Below, one piece after another: positions 1-9,900 of a stretch of DNA of 31,056 nucleotides. How positions within the stretch are numbered: the stretch's first letter is position 1; the number at the start of each line of letters is the position of its first letter. A model generated the notes under the pieces. That model saw only the letters and a list, made by a program, of their open reading frames with translations. It did not search any database and was not told where the DNA came from. The translations under genes were made by a program, and so were the position numbers. The DNA lies in the NCBI RefSeq assembly GCF_963678635.1, contig NW_026971680.1, positions 1-31,056 of the forward strand. The letters are read 5' to 3'. This DNA comes from Symsagittifera roscoffensis. Its lineage: Eukaryota; Xenacoelomorpha; Acoela; Convolutidae.

Positions 1-3000
1 GAAAAAACTGTAGTATCCGTTTGTTGTTAACGTCTGAAAGTCTTCAAATATAACGAATACATTGATTCATAAAGAGAAAAAACAACGTTTATGGAATATC
101 ATTTTAAAGTTTTCTTTCCGAAAGCTTTCAAACAACAATGAATGCGTTGATTCCTCAGTTACGGCGAAAAAAAATTCTGGAAAATTAGCTTAATGATGTT
201 TTTCGAAGTGTCAAAAAACAATTAATGAGTTGAATCATGAGTCACAGAAAACATAACTTGTCGAATTTCCATTTAAGTTTTTTTTTAAAAAATCCAAACA
301 ACAAATATTGCGTTGATTCATCAGATACATAGAAATAACAATTTTAGATTATCGTTTTAATGATATCTTTTGAAACTTCAAAATGAAAATGGTTGCGTTG
401 ATTCATGAGGCACAGAGATAAAATTTGTAGAATATCCATTTAACGTATTCTTTTGAAAGTGTCCAAACAACAATGAATTTGTTGAATCATCAGGTACATA
501 GAAAGAAAAACTGTTTGCAAAACATATAATTATTGTTGTTTTTTGAAATTTTTCAAACAAAAATGAAATAGTTGATTCATCAGTTACATAGAAAAAATAT
601 AGAATATCGGTTTAATGTTTTTTTTTGACAAAATGACAATGAATATTTTGATTCATGGAGTACAGAGAAAAAATTTGGCAAACATCCGTTTAGTTTTATC
701 TTTGAAAGTCTTCAAATATTGATGAACGCATTAATTCATCACGCCCAGAGAAAAAAGATTGTAGAATATCCTTTTGAACTTTTTTTTCGAAAGGGTCCAA
801 ACAACAAGGAATGCGTTGATTCATCTGGAGTCACATAATAGAAAATCATAGAAAATTGGTTTATTGTTTTCAATTATAAAATTTAAAGAAATTGTTCATT
901 CTTCGGTTACCGAGACACAAAGTTTGTAGCAAAAGTTATCGTTATCGTTTGAAAGTGTCCAAATACTATTGAATGCGTTGATTCATCGGGCACATTGAAA
1001 AAAAAGTTTGTAGAATATCCATCTAAAATTGAAATTTTCTTTCAAAATTGACCTAACAACAAGGAATTTGTTGATTCATGAGGTACTAAATAAATTGTAG
1101 AACAATAGTTATTGTTATCTTTTGAAAGTGTCAAAATAAAAATAATGATTGCATTATTTCATCAGGTCCAGAGAAAAAAAATTGTAGAAACTCCGTTTAA
1201 TTTTTTTTCGAAACCGTCCAAATAAGAATGAATGTTTTGATTCATCAAGTAAATAAGAAATTTCAAGAATATCAATTTAACACTATCTTTTGAAGTGTCA
1301 AAAAAACAATGAATGCGTTGTTTCATGAGGCACAAAGAACAAAAATTGTGGAATAACTATTTATATTTCTTTTTAAAAAATTTCCAAACATGCGTTGATT
1401 CAACAGATACATAGAACTTACTTTTTAGAATATCCGTTTTCGGTTACTCTTTAAAAACTTCCAAGCAAAAATGATCAGGTACAAAGAACAGTTTTTTCCA
1501 GAATTTTTGAAATTTGTTAACTTTTGAAAGTGCCCAAACAACAATGAATGCGTTGTTTCATCAGGTACATAGAAATAAAATTTTTAGAATAACCGCTTAC
1601 GGTTTTTTTGAAGGGGTCCTATAATTAAATGGGATCCATAAGGTACAGAGAAAAAAAAAGTTAGCATATCTGTTTATTGTTATTTTTTGAAAGTGTTCAA
1701 ACAGCAATGATTGCGTTGATTCATCAGGTACGCAATAAAAATACAAAATAATGGTTTATTGTTATCTTTTAAAGGGTCATAAAACAATGATTGCGTTGAT
1801 TCATGATGCGCAGAGGGTAAAATTTGAAGAAAATCAATTTAAGATTATTTATCAGAAGTTTCTAAACAGAAATGAATGCCTTGATTCATCAGATAGAAAG
1901 GAATAAATTTGTCAGAGTATCCGTTAAAAATTTTTTTTTTGAAAAAGTCCAAACAAAACTGAAATTGTTGAAGCATCGAATACATAGAAAAAAATTCAGA
2001 ACTCTCTTTTATTGTTTTTTTTAAAGTGTTCAAACACAACTATTGCTTTGAATCATCAAGCGCAGAGAAAATAAGTGTGTAGAATCCCGTCTAAGAGAAA
2101 CAAAATTTGCACCGTATCTGTTCATTGTTACATTTTGAAAGTTTCCAAAGAACAATGAATGCGTTGATTCATCAGGTTTGTAAAAACAATGGAATAATGC
2201 TTTAGTGCTAGTTTTCGAAAGTAACAACGAATGACTTGATTCATGAGGCACAAAGAAATAAATTCTCTAGAATATCTGTTGAAGTTTGCTTTTGAAATTG
2301 TCCAAACAACATTAAATGCCTTCATTCATCAGGCACATAGAAATAAAGTTTTTAGAGTATCCGTTTAGAGTTATTCTTTTGAATAAGTTCAAGCAAAAAT
2401 GAAATTTTTAGGTCATCAGGTTTATAGAAAAAAATTCAGAATTTTTGTTTATTTTAATTTTCTGAAAGCGTCCAAACAACAATGAATGCGTTGAATCATC
2501 AGATACATAGAAAAATTGTTTAAAATTGTTGTTTTAATGTTATCTTTTTAAAGTGTCAACATAACTACGAATGCGTTGATTTATGAGGCACAGAGAAATA
2601 ATTTTTGTAGAATATCTATTTAAAACACTAAATACATATTCTACAAAAAATTTTCCTCTGTACGTCATAAATCAACGCATTCGTAGTTTTCTGACACTTT
2701 TGAAAGTGAGTAAACAACAAAAAATGCGTTCATTCATCAATTACATAGAAAAAAAATACTTTTAGAATATCTGCTTAAGGTTTTTTTTCTTGGTTTAGAA
2801 TAATGGTATTATAAAAAAAAAATGAATGCGTTGATTCATGAGATACATTGAAGTAACACTTTAGAATATCGATTTAACGCTATTTTTTGACTGCGTCAAA
2901 ATTATAATTGATGTGTTAATTCATGAGGCACAGAGAAACTAGTTTTGTAGAATATACCTTTCATGTTTTTTTTGAAAGTGTCCAAACAAGAATGAATGCG

Positions 3001-3185
3001 TTGATTCATCAAATACATAGAAATAAAATTATAGAATGCCAATTTTATGTTATTTTTTGCAAAGAGAGTAAGAAAAAACAACAATGATGCACAGAGAATG
3101 CGTTGCTTCAGAGAATGCGTTGCTTCATGATGCACAGAGAAATAATTTTTGTAAATACTCCGCAAATTCTTCGAAAGTCGGAACA
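1..3185. repeat. Degenerate ~87-bp satellite array, left block
   Basis: A unit of about 85-90 bp recurs head to tail. Each unit has a core near GCGTTGATTCATCAGGTACA, then an A-rich stretch, then TAGAATATCCGTTTAA, then TTTTGAAAGTGTCCAAACAA. Units are divergent from each other (substitutions, small indels, some partly deleted), whereas the two 5.1-kb copies of the array are almost identical. Two recurrent variants of the core are seen: TCATCAGGTACATAG and TCATGAGGCACAGAG. Short open frames on both strands, with recurring peptides such as FISVPHEST, are by-products of the repeat and are not annotated as genes. Confidence 0.9.
2553..2697. repeat. Inverted satellite unit forming a long hairpin, copy 1
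   Basis: One satellite unit is present in inverted orientation beside a direct one. The left arm (2553-2615) contains ACGAATGCGTTGATTTATGA and the right arm (2636-2697) contains its complement TCATAAATCAACGCATTCGT. Arms are about 62 nt with few mismatches and the loop is about 20 nt. Units elsewhere in the array that I examined are all in the same direction. RNA from either strand could fold into a long hairpin. Confidence 0.88.
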
Positions 3186-3589
3186 ATTATTCCGGAAGTT
3201 TAAAAAGCCCACAGCTCATTTGTTTGAAGATCTTTTATGCTTCCTTGAGTTTATCATCAGTTTTTCATTTGCCTGGTAGTTGAGCTCAGAAGCTGCTGCC
3301 CTCACAAAATGACTTTTTATCTACGCTAAGCTCCTAAATAGAGCTCCACATTATTTTACTTAACTTAAACTGCTCTGTCCTTTTTATTTGCTTTCTTAAT
3401 TTTCTTGATACCTTGGAACATGATTTTAAGGATTTATATGAAACTGTTTTGAAAATTTTAGGCTCTTTGGATTTTTGAAAATAAAAAGTCCAAAATGTGT
3501 GAAAAAATTTTCAAAATGGAGTAACTTGGCTAATCTAACAGCTCTTATACACATCTACATCGATAGGCAGAGAGCTCAATTTTTATTTT
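3186..3589. other. Non-satellite spacer upstream of cassette gene
   Basis: The satellite stops near 3185 and ordinary AT-rich unique sequence follows up to the cassette gene. I see no convincing coding exon. From about 3511 (TCAAAATGGAGTAACTTGG) the sequence is shared with all three cassette copies; before that it is shared only by copies 1 and 2. The shared part could act as outron or promoter of the cassette gene. Confidence 0.5.
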
Positions 3590-3605
3590 TACTTTATTGT
3601 TACAG
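3585..3605 (+). promoter_or_regulatory. Candidate trans-splice or 3' splice acceptor, cassette 1
   Basis: A T-rich tract followed by TTATTGTTACAG ends at 3605, 24 nt before an ATG in the frame of the cassette protein. The T-rich lead and the short distance to the ATG fit a spliced-leader acceptor in a nematode. An ordinary intron is also possible: a GTAACTTGG donor lies upstream and GT..AG would be 85 nt long. The same site occurs at 8750 and 20479. Confidence 0.55.
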
Positions 3606-3629
3606 CAGGATCCTCCGACGTTCAGAAGC

Positions 3630-4169
3630 ATGGGAACCGATATTTCCAAGATTTCTCACGAGTCACACTCGGACAGCGATTCAGTGGATGCGGTTAGTCG
3701 TACATCTGTCATCTCGTGGTCTGGAAGTTACAGCTCAGGTGGGGGGAGCTCACTCGGGTTCCATAGAGTCGGGGGGTTTCCGGGGTGGGAGCCGATTTTG
3801 GGAGACCTCGGTGAAGTCGATGACGAATTTGGAGATGCGGGAATCCCACCTCCTCCAGATAGTCCTGTGATTCGAAGGAGGTCGTCAAACACGAAGCTTC
3901 AAATTGAGCCTGATAGTCATTTAGAGGATATAGAACAGGACCTGGAAAACTTGAGCGATAAAAGTGTTATTGGAGATGATGTTGAAAAGTTGTCACAAGA
4001 TGATGAAGACAGCTTGTAAAATAGTTTCGGAAGGCGTTTGCAGTATATGTAAAAAAGCCTGTACAGAGTTTGAATATTTAATCATTTTTTGCGAAATTGT
4101 TTCAGTAAAAAGTTCAACCAGCATACTCGAAACAAAATTATTCCCACTACAAGTTCTGATCTTAGATAA
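3630..4169 (+). CDS. Cassette gene, copy 1: putative myristoylated Ser/Gly-rich acidic protein
   Basis: I do not recognise the family. The proposed model is exon 1 at 3630-4015, a 90-nt GT..TTGTTTCAG intron at 4016-4105, and exon 2 at 4106-4169, giving 149 residues. Unspliced, the frame ends with TAA at 4017-4019 (129 residues). The start MGTDIS has Gly2 and Ser6, the pattern used by N-myristoyltransferase. Then come a Ser/Gly-rich stretch (31-49), an acidic patch (57-69), PPPP (73-76), RRRSS (82-86, a possible basophilic kinase site), an acidic and probably helical segment (94-128) and a basic tail KKFNQHTRNK. No signal peptide or membrane span is seen. The ORF is clearly GC-richer than its surroundings. 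The ATG was chosen because it lies just after a splice acceptor. A second open frame (to 3870) overlaps it. Coding status is probable; function unknown. Confidence 0.6.
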
Positions 4170-4305
4170 TTCCACAACCACCAATTGTAAAGGTGGCCAC
4201 ATTTTGAACCCTGGATATTCTGAGAAGCATAAATCGCGGCTTTTAGGATAATTACAGCAATCATAATTTTATCAAGTTTCAACTTTATCAGACAGTAGTA
4301 TATGT
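4170..4305. other. Short unassigned stretch after cassette gene
   Basis: Only short open frames are present, including one continuing to a stop at 4249-4251 in a different frame. No AATAAA is seen. It is probably the 3' UTR or further exon sequence of the cassette gene. Confidence 0.4.
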
Positions 4306-4523
4306 CGGGAGAGAGGACCCCCATGTATTAACATAGGCTATAGAGTATCCCGTCCTCTCCCTATGTATTAAGATAGGGAATAGGTTTCCCAATGTATTAA
4401 GATACCAGGTTTCTGATGGTAAATTTTTTTCGGCGGCCGAACTTCCCATGTATAGCGTATAGAATTCCTTATGTATTAGAAATTCATTGCAGGAAATTAA
4501 AAAGTCATTTGGATAGGAAAAAG
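4306..4523. repeat. Imperfect hairpin plus start of ATGTATTAAGATAGG array, copy 1
   Basis: An imperfect inverted repeat pairs CGGGAGAGAGGAC (4306-4318) with CGTCCTCTCCC (4351-4361). The motif ATGTATTAAGATAGG and variants then recur every 30-70 nt (near 4324, 4364, 4393, 4467). A GGCGGCCG palindromic core sits near 4431. In copies 2 and 3 this array runs on for about 230 nt more; here it is cut off at 4523. Confidence 0.7.
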
Positions 4524-5145
4524 ACAAAAAGACAAACAGAAATGACAAAAATTCACAGTCTTATATGCTAAAGGGACTTTGTTTCTTAATAACGCTTAAT
4601 ATCGTGAACGAAATTATGTTAAAATTTTTCAACAGGCACAGAGAAAAAAAAGTTTGTGGAATATCCGTTTTTTTGAAAATTTCCAAACAAGAATGAATGC
4701 GTTTATCAAGTACCTCAAGAAAATTCAAGAGAATTAGCTTATTGATATCTGTTGAAGTGTCAAAAAACAATTAATGTGTTGATTCACGGGGTCACAGAAA
4801 ACATAACTTGTCAAATTTCCATTCCAATTAAAATTATTTTTAAAAATGTTTTCAAACAACAATGATTGCGTTGATTCATCAGGTACATAAAAATACTAAT
4901 TATAGATTATCGGTTTACTGATTTTTTTGAAACGTCAAAATAACAATCATTGCGTTGATTCATGAGGCACAGAAATTAAATTTGTATAATATCTATTTAA
5001 TGTTTTCTTTTAAAAGTGTTCAAACAAAAATAAAATCACTAGTTCATCAGTTACATAAAAAAAAAATTGTAGAATCTCTGTTCAAGGTGTTCTTTTGAAA
5101 ATGTCCAAAAAAACAATGAATGCGTGTTGATTGATCCGGCATAGA
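4524..5145. repeat. Satellite block joining the two A copies
   Basis: After about 95 nt of unassigned sequence, units of the 87-bp satellite resume near 4620, with cores such as GCGTTGATTCATCAGGTACA near 4868 and TGCGTTGATTCATGAGGCAC near 4951. They continue without a break into the second copy at 5146. This block has no second copy in the window. Confidence 0.85.
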
Positions 5146-8100
5146 GAAAAAACTGTAGTATCCGTTTGTTGTTAACGTCTGAAAGTCTTCAAATATAACG
5201 AATACATTGATTCATCAGTTAAAGAGAAAAACAACGTTTATGGAATATCATTTTAAAGTTTTCTTTCGAAAGCTTTCAAACAACAATGAATGCGTTGATT
5301 CCTCAAGTACGCAAAAAAATTCTGGAAAATTAGCTTAATGATGTTTTTCGAAGTGTCAAAAAACAATTAATGAGTTGAATCATGAGTCACAGAAAACATA
5401 ACTTGTCGAATTTCCATTTAAGTTTTTTTTTAAAAAATCCAAACAACAAATATTGCGTTGATTCATCAGATACATAGAAATAACAATTTTAGATTATCGT
5501 TTTAATGATATCTTTTGAAACTTCAAAATGAAAATGGTTGCGTTGATTCATGAGGCACAGAGATAAAATTTGTAGAATATCCATTTAACGTATTCTTTTG
5601 AAAGTGTCCAAACAACAATGAATTTGTTGAATCATCAGGTACATAGAAAGAAAAACTGTTTGCAAAACATATAATTATTGTTGTTTTTTGAAATTTTTCA
5701 AACAAAAATGAAATAGTTGATTCATCAGTTACATAGAAAAAATATAGAATATCGGTTTAATGTTTTTTTTTGACAAAATGACAATGAATATTTTGATTCA
5801 TGGAGTACAGAGAAAAAATTTGGCAAACATCCGTTTAGTTTTATCTTTGAAAGTCTTCAAATATTGATGAACGCATTAATTCATCACGCCCAGAGAAAAA
5901 AGATTGTAGAATATCCTTTTGAACTTTTTTTTCGAAAGGGTCCAAACAACAAGGAATGCGTTGATTCATCTGGAGTCACATAATAGAAAATCATAGAAAA
6001 TTGGTTTATTGTTTTCAATTATAAAATTTAAAGAAATTGTTCATTCTTCGGTTACCGAGACACAAAGTTTGTAGCAAAAGTTATCGTTATCGTTTGAAAG
6101 TGTCCAAATACTATTGAATGCGTTGATTCATCGGGCACATTGAAAAAAAAGTTTGTAGAATATCCATCTAAAATTGAAATTTTCTTTCAAAATTGACCTA
6201 ACAACAAGGAATTTGTTGATTCATGAGGTACTAAATAAATTGTAGAACAATAGTTATTGTTATCTTTTGAAAGTGTCAAAATAAAAATAATGATTGCATT
6301 ATTTCATCAGGTCCAGAGAAAAAAAATTGTAGAAACTCCGTTTAATTTTTTTTCGAAACCGTCCAAATAAGAATGAATGTTTTGATTCATCAAGTAAATA
6401 AGAAATTTCAAGAATATCAATTTAACACTATCTTTTGAAGTGTCAAAAAAACAATGAATGCGTTGTTTCATGAGGCACAAAGAACAAAAATTGTGGAATA
6501 ACTATTTATATTTCTTTTTAAAAAATTTCCAAACATGCGTTGATTCAACAGATACATAGAACTTACTTTTTAGAATATCCGTTTTCGGTTACTCTTTAAA
6601 AACTTCCAAGCAAAAATGATCAGGTACAAAGAACAGTTTTTTCCAGAATTTTTGAAATTTGTTAACTTTTGAAAGTGCCCAAACAACAATGAATGCGTTG
6701 TTTCATCAGGTACATAGAAATAAAATTTTTAGAATAACCGCTTACGGTTTTTTTGAAGGGGTCCTATAATTAAATGGGATCCATAAGGTACAGAGAAAAA
6801 AAAAGTTAGCATATCTGTTTATTGTTATTTTTTGAAAGTGTTCAAACAGCAATGATTGCGTTGATTCATCAGGTACGCAATAAAAATACAAAATAATGGT
6901 TTATTGTTATCTTTTAAAGGGTCATAAAACAATGATTGCGTTGATTCATGATGCGCAGAGGGTAAAATTTGAAGAAAATCAATTTAAGATTATTTATCAG
7001 AAGTTTCTAAACAGAAATGAATGCCTTGATTCATCAGATAGAAAGGAATAAATTTGTCAGAGTATCCGTTAAAAATTTTTTTTTTGAAAAAGTCCAAACA
7101 AAACTGAAATTGTTGAAGCATCGAATACATAGAAAAAAATTCAGAACTCTCTTTTATTGTTTTTTTTAAAGTGTTCAAACACAACTATTGCTTTGAATCA
7201 TCAAGCGCAGAGAAAATAAGTGTGTAGAATCCCGTCTAAGAGAAACAAAATTTGCACCGTATCTGTTCATTGTTACATTTTGAAAGTTTCCAAAGAACAA
7301 TGAATGCGTTGATTCATCAGGTTTGTAAAAACAATGGAATAATGCTTTAGTGCTAGTTTTCGAAAGTAACAACGAATGACTTGATTCATGAGGCACAAAG
7401 AAATAAATTCTCTAGAATATCTGTTGAAGTTTGCTTTTGAAATTGTCCAAACAACATTAAATGCCTTCATTCATCAGGCACATAGAAATAAAGTTTTTAG
7501 AGTATCCGTTTAGAGTTATTCTTTTGAATAAGTTCAAGCAAAAATGAAATTTTTAGGTCATCAGGTTTATAGAAAAAAATTCAGAATTTTTGTTTATTTT
7601 AATTTTCTGAAAGCGTCCAAACAACAATGAATGCGTTGAATCATCAGATACATAGAAAAATTGTTTAAAATTGTTGTTTTAATGTTATCTTTTTAAAGTG
7701 TCAACATAACTACGAATGCGTTGATTTATGAGGCACAGAGAAATAATTTTTGTAGAATATCTATTTAAAACACTAAATACATATTCTACAAAAAATTTTC
7801 CTCTGTACGTCATAAATCAACGCATTCGTAGTTTTCTGACACTTTTGAAAGTGAGTAAACAACAAAAAATGCGTTCATTCATCAATTACATAGAAAAAAA
7901 ATACTTTTAGAATATCTGCTTAAGGTTTTTTTTCTTGGTTTAGAATAATGGTATTATAAAAAAAAAATGAATGCGTTGATTCATGAGATACATTGAAGTA
8001 ACACTTTAGAATATCGATTTAACGCTATTTTTTGACTGCGTCAAAATTATAATTGATGTGTTAATTCATGAGGCACAGAGAAACTAGTTTTGTAGAATAT

Positions 8101-8330
8101 ACCTTTCATGTTTTTTTTGAAAGTGTCCAAACAAGAATGAATGCGTTGATTCATCAAATACATAGAAATAAAATTATAGAATGCCAATTTTATGTTATTT
8201 TTTGCAAAGAGAGTAAGAAAAAACAACAATGATGCACAGAGAATGCGTTGCTTCAGAGAATGCGTTGCTTCATGATGCACAGAGAAATAATTTTTGTAAA
8301 TACTCCGCAAATTCTTCGAAAGTCGGAACA
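5146..8330. repeat. Degenerate ~87-bp satellite array, right block
   Basis: This carries the same units in the same order as the left block, shifted by 5145. Unit-specific variants are preserved in order, so the block was copied as a whole rather than grown unit by unit. Confidence 0.9.
7698..7842. repeat. Inverted satellite unit forming a long hairpin, copy 2
   Basis: Copy of the inverted repeat at 2553-2697, with no base difference noticed. Arms are 7698-7760 and 7781-7842. The inversion is older than the 5.1-kb duplication. Confidence 0.88.
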
Positions 8331-8734
8331 ATTATTCCGGAAGTTTAAAAAGCCCACAGCTCATTTGTTTGAAGATCTTTTATGCTTCCTTGAGTTTATC
8401 ATCAGTTTTTCATTTGCCTGGTAGTTGGGCTCAGAAGCTGCTGCCCTCACAAAATGACTTTTTATCTACGCTAAGCTCCTAAATAGAGCTCCACATTATT
8501 TTACTTAACTTAAACTGCTCTGTCCTTTTTATTTGCTTTCTTAATTTTCTTGATACCTTGGAACATGATTTTAAGGATTTATATGAAACTGTTTTGAAAA
8601 TTTTAGGCTCTTTGGATTTTTGAAAATAAAAAGTCCAAAATGTGTGAAAAAATTTTCAAAATGGAGTAACTTGGCTAATCTAACAGCTCTTATACACATC
8701 TACATCGATAGGCAGAGAGCTCAATTTTTATTTT
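8331..8734. other. Spacer upstream of cassette gene, copy 2
   Basis: Copy of 3186-3589, with one substitution noted (GTTGGGCTC against GTTGAGCTC). No exon is recognised. Position 8656 (TCAAAATGGAG) is the left edge of the match with the third cassette. Confidence 0.5.
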
Positions 8735-8774
8735 TACTTTATTGTTACAGCAGGATCCTCCGACGTTCAGAAGC

Positions 8775-9314
8775 ATGGGAACCGATATTTCCAAGATTTC
8801 TCACGAGTCACACTCGGACAGCGATTCAGTGGATGCGGTTAGTCGTACATCTGTCATCTCGTGGTCTGGAAGTTACAGCTCAGGTGGGGGGAGCTCACTC
8901 GGGTTCCATAGAGTCGGGGGGTTTCCGGGGTGGGAGCCGATTTTGGGAGACCTCGGTGAAGTCGATGACGAATTTGGAGATGCGGGAATCCCACCTCCTC
9001 CAGATAGTCCTGTGATTCGAAGGAGGTCGTCAAACACGAAGCTTCAAATTGAGCCTGATAGTCATTTAGAGGATATAGAACAGGACCTGGAAAACTTGAG
9101 CGATAAAAGTGTTATTGGAGATGATGTTGAAAAGTTGTCACAAGATGATGAAGACAGCTTGTAAAATAGTTTCGGAAGGCGTTTGCAGTATATGTAAAAA
9201 AGCCTGTACAGAGTTTGAATATTTAATCATTTTTTGCGAAATTGTTTCAGTAAAAAGTTCAACCAGCATACTCGAAACAAAATTATTCCCACTACAAGTT
9301 CTGATCTTAGATAA
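8775..9314 (+). CDS. Cassette gene, copy 2
   Basis: The protein is identical to copy 1. The model is acceptor ending at 8750, ATG at 8775, exon 1 to 9160, intron 9161-9250, and exon 2 at 9251-9314. Without splicing the frame stops at 9162-9164. The features are the same: MGTDIS start, Ser/Gly stretch, PPPP, RRRSS and an acidic C-terminal half. Its upstream flank is shared with copy 1 and its downstream flank with copy 3, so this copy sits at the hybrid junction between the A and B repeats. Function unknown. Confidence 0.6.
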
Positions 9315-9450
9315 TTCCACAACCACCAATTGTAAAGGTGGCCACATTTTGAACCCTGGATATTCTGAGAAGCATAAATCGCGGCTTTTAGGATAATTAC
9401 AGCAATCATAATTTTATCAAGTTTCAACTTTATCAGACAGTAGTATATGT

Positions 9451-9900
9451 CGGGAGAGAGGACCCCCATGTATTAACATAGGCTATAGAGTATCCCGTCC
9501 TCTCCCTATGTATTAAGATAGGGAATAGGTTTCCCAATGTATTAAGATACCAGGTTTCTGATGGTAAATTTTTTTCGGCGGCCGAACTTCCCATGTATAG
9601 CGTATAGAATTCCTTATGTATTAGAAATTCATTGCAGGAAATTAAAAAGTCATTTGGATAGGAAAAAGGTTTACTAATGTTTTAAGATAGGGAATGGTAA
9701 GATTTTCAGATGGTAAGATGGTAAGTTTTAGAAAAAAATTTTGGCGCCCGATCTTACCATGTTTTAAGATAGTGTTTTAGATTTCCCACGTATTAGAAAA
9801 GTGTATAGATATCCCTAGGTATAAGGATTAGAAATTCATTGTATTAATATAGGGAATAGGTTTCCCAATGTATTAAAATAGGAAACGGTAAGGTTTCGAA
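9451..9900. repeat. Hairpin and full ATGTATTAAGATAGG array, copy 2
   Basis: The array begins with the imperfect hairpin (9451-9506) and continues unbroken past 9668 with variants AATGTTTTAAGATAGGG (9676), CATGTTTTAAGATAG (9757), GTATTAATATAGGGAATAGG (9841) and ATGTATTAAAATAGG (9868). Two related blocks are visible: one with GATGGTAAATTT then GGCGGCCG near 9558-9595, one with GATGGTAAGTTTT then GGCGCCCG near 9715-9752. The second also forms an inverted repeat of ATGGTAAGAT with GATCTTACCAT. Confidence 0.7.

Larger units (their letters stand above)
1..4523. repeat. Large direct repeat A, copy 1
   Basis: This block matches 5146-9668 nearly base for base at an offset of 5145. It contains satellite, spacer and gene cassette. 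I saw only a few differences, for example a short indel near 72 against 5217 and an A/G change near 3288 against 8428. The match ends after GGATAGGAAAAAG at 4523; beyond that copy 1 returns to satellite while copy 2 runs into repeat B. The left edge is not visible because the window starts inside the array. Such low divergence means a recent duplication. Confidence 0.95.
5146..9668. repeat. Large direct repeat A, copy 2
   Basis: Second copy of 1-4523. Its end at 9668 is not followed by satellite, as in copy 1, but by the continuation of the ATGTATTAAGATAGG array and the rest of repeat B. Its last kilobase (8656-9668) is therefore shared between repeats A and B. Confidence 0.95.

Noticed and set aside
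378-3186. Many 60-94-codon minus-strand frames in the satellite with recurring peptides such as FISVPHEST and YLMNQRIHS
   Set aside because: They follow the 87-bp unit, start and stop at random points of it, and change frame between units. They are repeat by-products, and the same applies at 5523-8331.
3964-4251. 95-codon plus frame with CSICKKAC
   Set aside because: The Cys pattern suggested a small zinc knuckle, but no further ligands follow and the frame begins inside the better MGTDIS frame. The splice model to 4106 explains the region better.
3993-4324. Minus-strand frames of 69 and 80 codons over the cassette 3' part
   Set aside because: They overlap the better plus-strand gene, lack motifs, and end arbitrarily.
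4306-4361. Bacterial-style terminator hairpin
   Set aside because: The loop is more than 30 nt, pairing is imperfect, and the context is eukaryotic.
1-5145. CRISPR-like array
   Set aside because: Units are adjacent and degenerate over their whole length, with no invariant repeat and unique-spacer structure.
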